A DNA stretch of 8,154 nt from Puniceicoccales bacterium (lineage in GTDB: Bacteria > Verrucomicrobiota > Verrucomicrobiia > Opitutales > UBA953): the NCBI GenBank assembly GCA_031289285.1, contig JAITPT010000040.1, positions 1 through 8,154 of the forward strand, given 5' to 3'. A program made the position numbers and the translations under genes. Of this stretch, positions 6,046 to 8,154 are shown in pieces. Every line of letters begins with the position of its first letter. Positions within the stretch are counted from its first letter, which is position 1. The notes under the pieces were generated by a model. It had not been told where the DNA came from, made no database searches, and saw only the letters and a program-made list of their open reading frames with translations.

Positions 6046-6065
6046 GCCACGCCACGCCACGCCAC
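6046..6065. repeat. 5-bp tandem repeat, gccac x4
   Basis: Four perfect copies of gccac follow the ilvD stop codon by seven bases. It is the only non-9-bp short tandem array seen here. The rest of the 115-bp gap to the next ATG (6154) shows no clear promoter or terminator. Confidence 0.85.
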
Positions 6066-6153
6066 GGGCGAGAAACCACCCCGCGAACCCCCCGCGCACC
6101 CCACGCGAACTACAACGTTGACCAATTTCTCGACACCGATTCACTACGCCGCC

Positions 6154-7827
6154 ATGCGTTTTCTTTTCTCCTTACGAACTTTCGCCTCCGCCGCTGCCGC
6201 CTCCGTTGCCGCCGCCGGAAGCTGTTATGCGGCGACATCTCCCTTGTCCGACCCTGCTTCTACCTACGCGAGCTCCTACGCGGTCGTCATCTCCGAAGAG
6301 ACCCACGCCGACCCCGCTTGGAAAAGCGTCGCCGATGCGCTTCTTAGCAAATACCCGGGCGCAAAGCTGATTGTCCACGACGGCGGCGTCTCCACCGCCC
6401 TCGAAAAACTTGCCGCCGCGATGCCGCGCCACACCGCCTTCGTCGCCCGCCCCAAAGAATGCACTCGCGACTACATCGCAGACATTCACCACCTCACCCG
6501 CCTGCTCGACGACGACCCGTGGCTCGACACCCAGTGGGGCGTCATCACTGGCGAAAACGCCGCAGGTGCCCTGCGCCTCGCCTCCGCCAAGGAGCCGCTC
6601 GTCGTCAAAAAAGCCCTCGCGACAACCGGCCTCAACGACCGCATTTTTGAAGAGTATTTTCTCATCGCCGACGGCGGCCCCGCCGGAAGTTGGCATTGGA
6701 AAAAGCCCGACGGCAGCGTCCAGAAGGGCGTCGGCTTCCCCGACAAAAACGAGGTCTTTGCGTTTGCCGAACAATTTGAAAGCGGCCCCGACCTCGTGGT
6801 CACTTCCTCGCACGGTTACGAGAACGGCGTCGAGATGCCGCTCACCATCCCGCAAGAGCGTCGCGGCATTTTGCGTGTCGCCCCGAACGGGCGGATTTAC
6901 CCCATCGGCGGTCTGCGCCAAGGCCCCGCCAAAGGTGCCAAACCGCTTGCCGATACCCAAAAACCCAAAGTCTGGTTCCCCGTCGGCAACTGCCTCCTCG
7001 GGCACGTCCTCGGCGAAAAGTGCATGACGACCGCGCTGCTCTCGCACTACGGCGTCAACCAATTCCCCGGCTACACCGTGAACACTTGGTTCGGGCGCGG
7101 CGGCTGGGCGATGCTCGGTTATTGGAGCACGTTGCCCGGACGAAACACCCTCACCGAAAGTTTCTTTTTTAACCAGCAAAACATGCTCCGCGACATCCAC
7201 CGCATTGACCCCAAAGGCCTCGATTACCGTATGCCCTTTGGCCCCGAAAATCGCCCGACGCCCATAGAGGCGCATGTCCGTGCGATGTATGCGGCGGGCT
7301 TGAGCTTCAACCCGCAACGCCTCAACGACAGAAAATCGAATGACTTCGAGCTTACCGGTCTCCTCTGGGACTTCGACACCGTCGCATTCTACGGCGACCC
7401 CGCATGGCGGGCGACCCTCGACGCTTCCCGCGAAAAACACTTCCTCACCACGCGCCTCGAATCGCAGGGCAACACGCACACTTTCACCGTTGACATCCGT
7501 GACGCGGAGCGTGCTGCGAAAAACGGAACGCCCATCGGGGTTGTTTTCACGGGACGTCTCAAAAACATAAAAGTCATTTCTGGCTCTCAATATCAGCCGC
7601 TCATCGCCGACAACTTCATCATGCTTTTCAACCCCCGTCCCGCCAAAATCAAGACCGACAAAGCTGCCGAGGACGGCAAGGACGGCAAAGCCGCCGAGGA
7701 AGGCAAAGAGGGCAAGGACGGCAAAGAAGGCAAGGCTGCCAAGTATGCCAAAACAATCGTCGTGCAGTTCACTGGCGACCCCGTGGACGCCCCCGTCGTG
7801 CGCAGAAGAGTCATTCGGGACAGATAA
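6154..7827 (+). CDS. Secreted protein, possible clan CD (C25-like) cysteine peptidase
   Basis: This is a 557-residue exported protein. Residues 1-26 form a signal peptide (Ala-rich core, probable cut after CYA). The region 41-345 resembles the caspase/gingipain-type fold of clan CD peptidases. It opens with a strand AVVISEE, then WGVITGENAAGALRLA (128-143), VVTSSHGYENG (215-225) and VWFPVGNCLLGH (273-284). In such folds a His-Gly after one core strand and a Cys after the next form the dyad; here these would be His220 and Cys280. A later WFGRGGWAMLGYW block (312-324) is conserved-looking. The C-terminal part (about 398-557) looks beta-rich (LWDFDTVAFYGDPAW, 404-418) and is interrupted at 500-532 by a Lys/Glu/Gly repeat. 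I start at 6154 because the signal peptide begins there; the frame is open to 5893 only through ilvD shadow. No Shine-Dalgarno sequence is seen. Peptidase activity is inferred from motif layout; a related non-peptidase is possible. Confidence 0.6.
   Translation: MRFLFSLRTFASAAAASVAAAGSCYAATSPLSDPASTYASSYAVVISEETHADPAWKSVADALLSKYPGAKLIVHDGGVSTALEKLAAAMPRHTAFVARPKECTRDYIADIHHLTRLLDDDPWLDTQWGVITGENAAGALRLASAKEPLVVKKALATTGLNDRIFEEYFLIADGGPAGSWHWKKPDGSVQKGVGFPDKNEVFAFAEQFESGPDLVVTSSHGYENGVEMPLTIPQERRGILRVAPNGRIYPIGGLRQGPAKGAKPLADTQKPKVWFPVGNCLLGHVLGEKCMTTALLSHYGVNQFPGYTVNTWFGRGGWAMLGYWSTLPGRNTLTESFFFNQQNMLRDIHRIDPKGLDYRMPFGPENRPTPIEAHVRAMYAAGLSFNPQRLNDRKSNDFELTGLLWDFDTVAFYGDPAWRATLDASREKHFLTTRLESQGNTHTFTVDIRDAERAAKNGTPIGVVFTGRLKNIKVISGSQYQPLIADNFIMLFNPRPAKIKTDKAAEDGKDGKAAEEGKEGKDGKEGKAAKYAKTIVVQFTGDPVDAPVVRRRVIRDR
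7663..7743 (+). repeat. 9-bp repeats coding a (D/E)GK tract
   Basis: In-frame 9-mers encode AAE-DGK-DGK-AAE-EGK-EGK-DGK-EGK-AAK. The DNA units vary by synonymous and near-synonymous changes (gacggcaag, gacggcaaa, gaaggcaaa, gagggcaag and others), so the array is not fresh. It forms a highly charged loop between LFNPRPAKI and KTIVVQFTGDP, apparently between two beta strands of the C-terminal domain. Confidence 0.9.
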
Positions 7828-7876
7828 GGCAAACGCGCAGCGGGGAGCGGGGACGGGGCAAAAAGTGGGAACGAAT

Positions 7877-8144
7877 TTAACCACAAAGGACACAAAGGTT
7901 TTCACAAAGGGCACAAAGAAAAAATCAAAATCTCAAATTTGAAATTTGAAATCTAAAAACTGAAATTAAAAAATTCAAAATTCAAAATCTCAGATTTCAG
8001 ATCTCAGATTTCAAATTTCAAATTTCAAATCTGAAATTAATGTTTAGTGATTAAAGGTTAAAGGTTAACGGCTAACATCTAACATTTGAGCACTATTTTC
8101 CTCTTTGTGTCCCTTGTGTCTCCCTTTGTGTCCCTTGTGGTTAA
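7877..8144. repeat. AT-rich island with nested long inverted repeats
   Basis: The ends 7877-7920 and 8101-8144 are imperfect inverted repeats of 44 bp, matching at 36 positions and made of ccacaaagg / cacaaagg-type units. Between them lies about 180 bp of strongly AT-rich DNA built from aaatttc, aaatttg and cagatttc heptamer-like units. A second perfect 20-bp inverted repeat is nested inside: 7935-7954 against 8006-8025. A ttaaaggttaaaggttaac stretch (8051-8069) follows. Composition contrasts sharply with the GC-rich genes. It is noncoding. It may act as a transcription end, a nucleoid-protein site or a nonautonomous mobile repeat; nothing proves which. Confidence 0.85.
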
Positions 8145-8154
8145 AACCATTCTC

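Noticed and set aside
4509..6125. 538-codon minus-strand open frame opposite ilvD
   Set aside because: It lies antisense to a certain gene, has the Gly/Val/Asp-rich composition typical of GC-rich shadows, and no recognisable motifs.
6172..7914. 580-codon minus-strand open frame opposite the peptidase-like gene
   Set aside because: It is a shadow frame. The plus frame has a signal peptide and ordered motifs; the minus frame has none.
7877..8144. Complete insertion sequence
   Set aside because: There are inverted ends but no transposase reading frame between them; at most a nonautonomous element.

Overview
The window reads as chromosomal DNA of a GC-rich Gram-negative bacterium. My best guess is Verrucomicrobiota, perhaps Opitutales-like. 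This is inferred from a secreted DUF1080 (3-keto-disaccharide hydrolase type) protein, a secreted clan-CD-like protein of a kind I associate with Planctomycetes and Verrucomicrobia, strong preference for C in third codon positions, and intergenic DNA packed with small palindromes and minisatellites. No rRNA, tRNA, CRISPR array, transposase or complete insertion sequence is visible.

Layout. Positions 1-734 hold no credible gene. They form a palindrome-rich repeat island built from hairpin modules, including a ~200-bp direct duplication (186-384 and 501-700). Positions 735-1643 (minus) encode a secreted DUF1080 protein. Positions 1644-2184 are a divergent intergenic region with a G-rich quadruplex-type motif and a 9-bp tandem array. 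The plus-strand genes follow: a secreted alpha/beta-hydrolase esterase (2185-3165), UMP kinase pyrH (3265-4047), dihydroxy-acid dehydratase ilvD (4101-6038) and a secreted protein with a possible His/Cys peptidase dyad (6154-7827). The right end (7877-8144) is an AT-rich island bounded by 44-bp imperfect inverted repeats, with a second perfect 20-bp inverted repeat nested inside.

How the genes relate. The esterase and the divergent DUF1080 protein are both exported and could act together on plant or microbial polysaccharide and its acyl groups (inference). pyrH and ilvD are housekeeping genes for pyrimidine nucleotide and branched-chain amino acid synthesis. They are not in their usual company: no tsf or frr beside pyrH and no ilvB/ilvC beside ilvD. 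The plus-strand genes are separated by 53-115 bp, so co-transcription is possible but not shown.

The most unusual signal is in repeat structure rather than in a novel gene cassette. Tandem units of exactly 9 bp recur in noncoding DNA (1801-1881, 4059-4080) and in coding DNA (inside ilvD and inside the peptidase-like gene). Two hairpin modules in the left island differ by paired substitutions that keep the stem intact. None of the five genes has a recognisable Shine-Dalgarno sequence.
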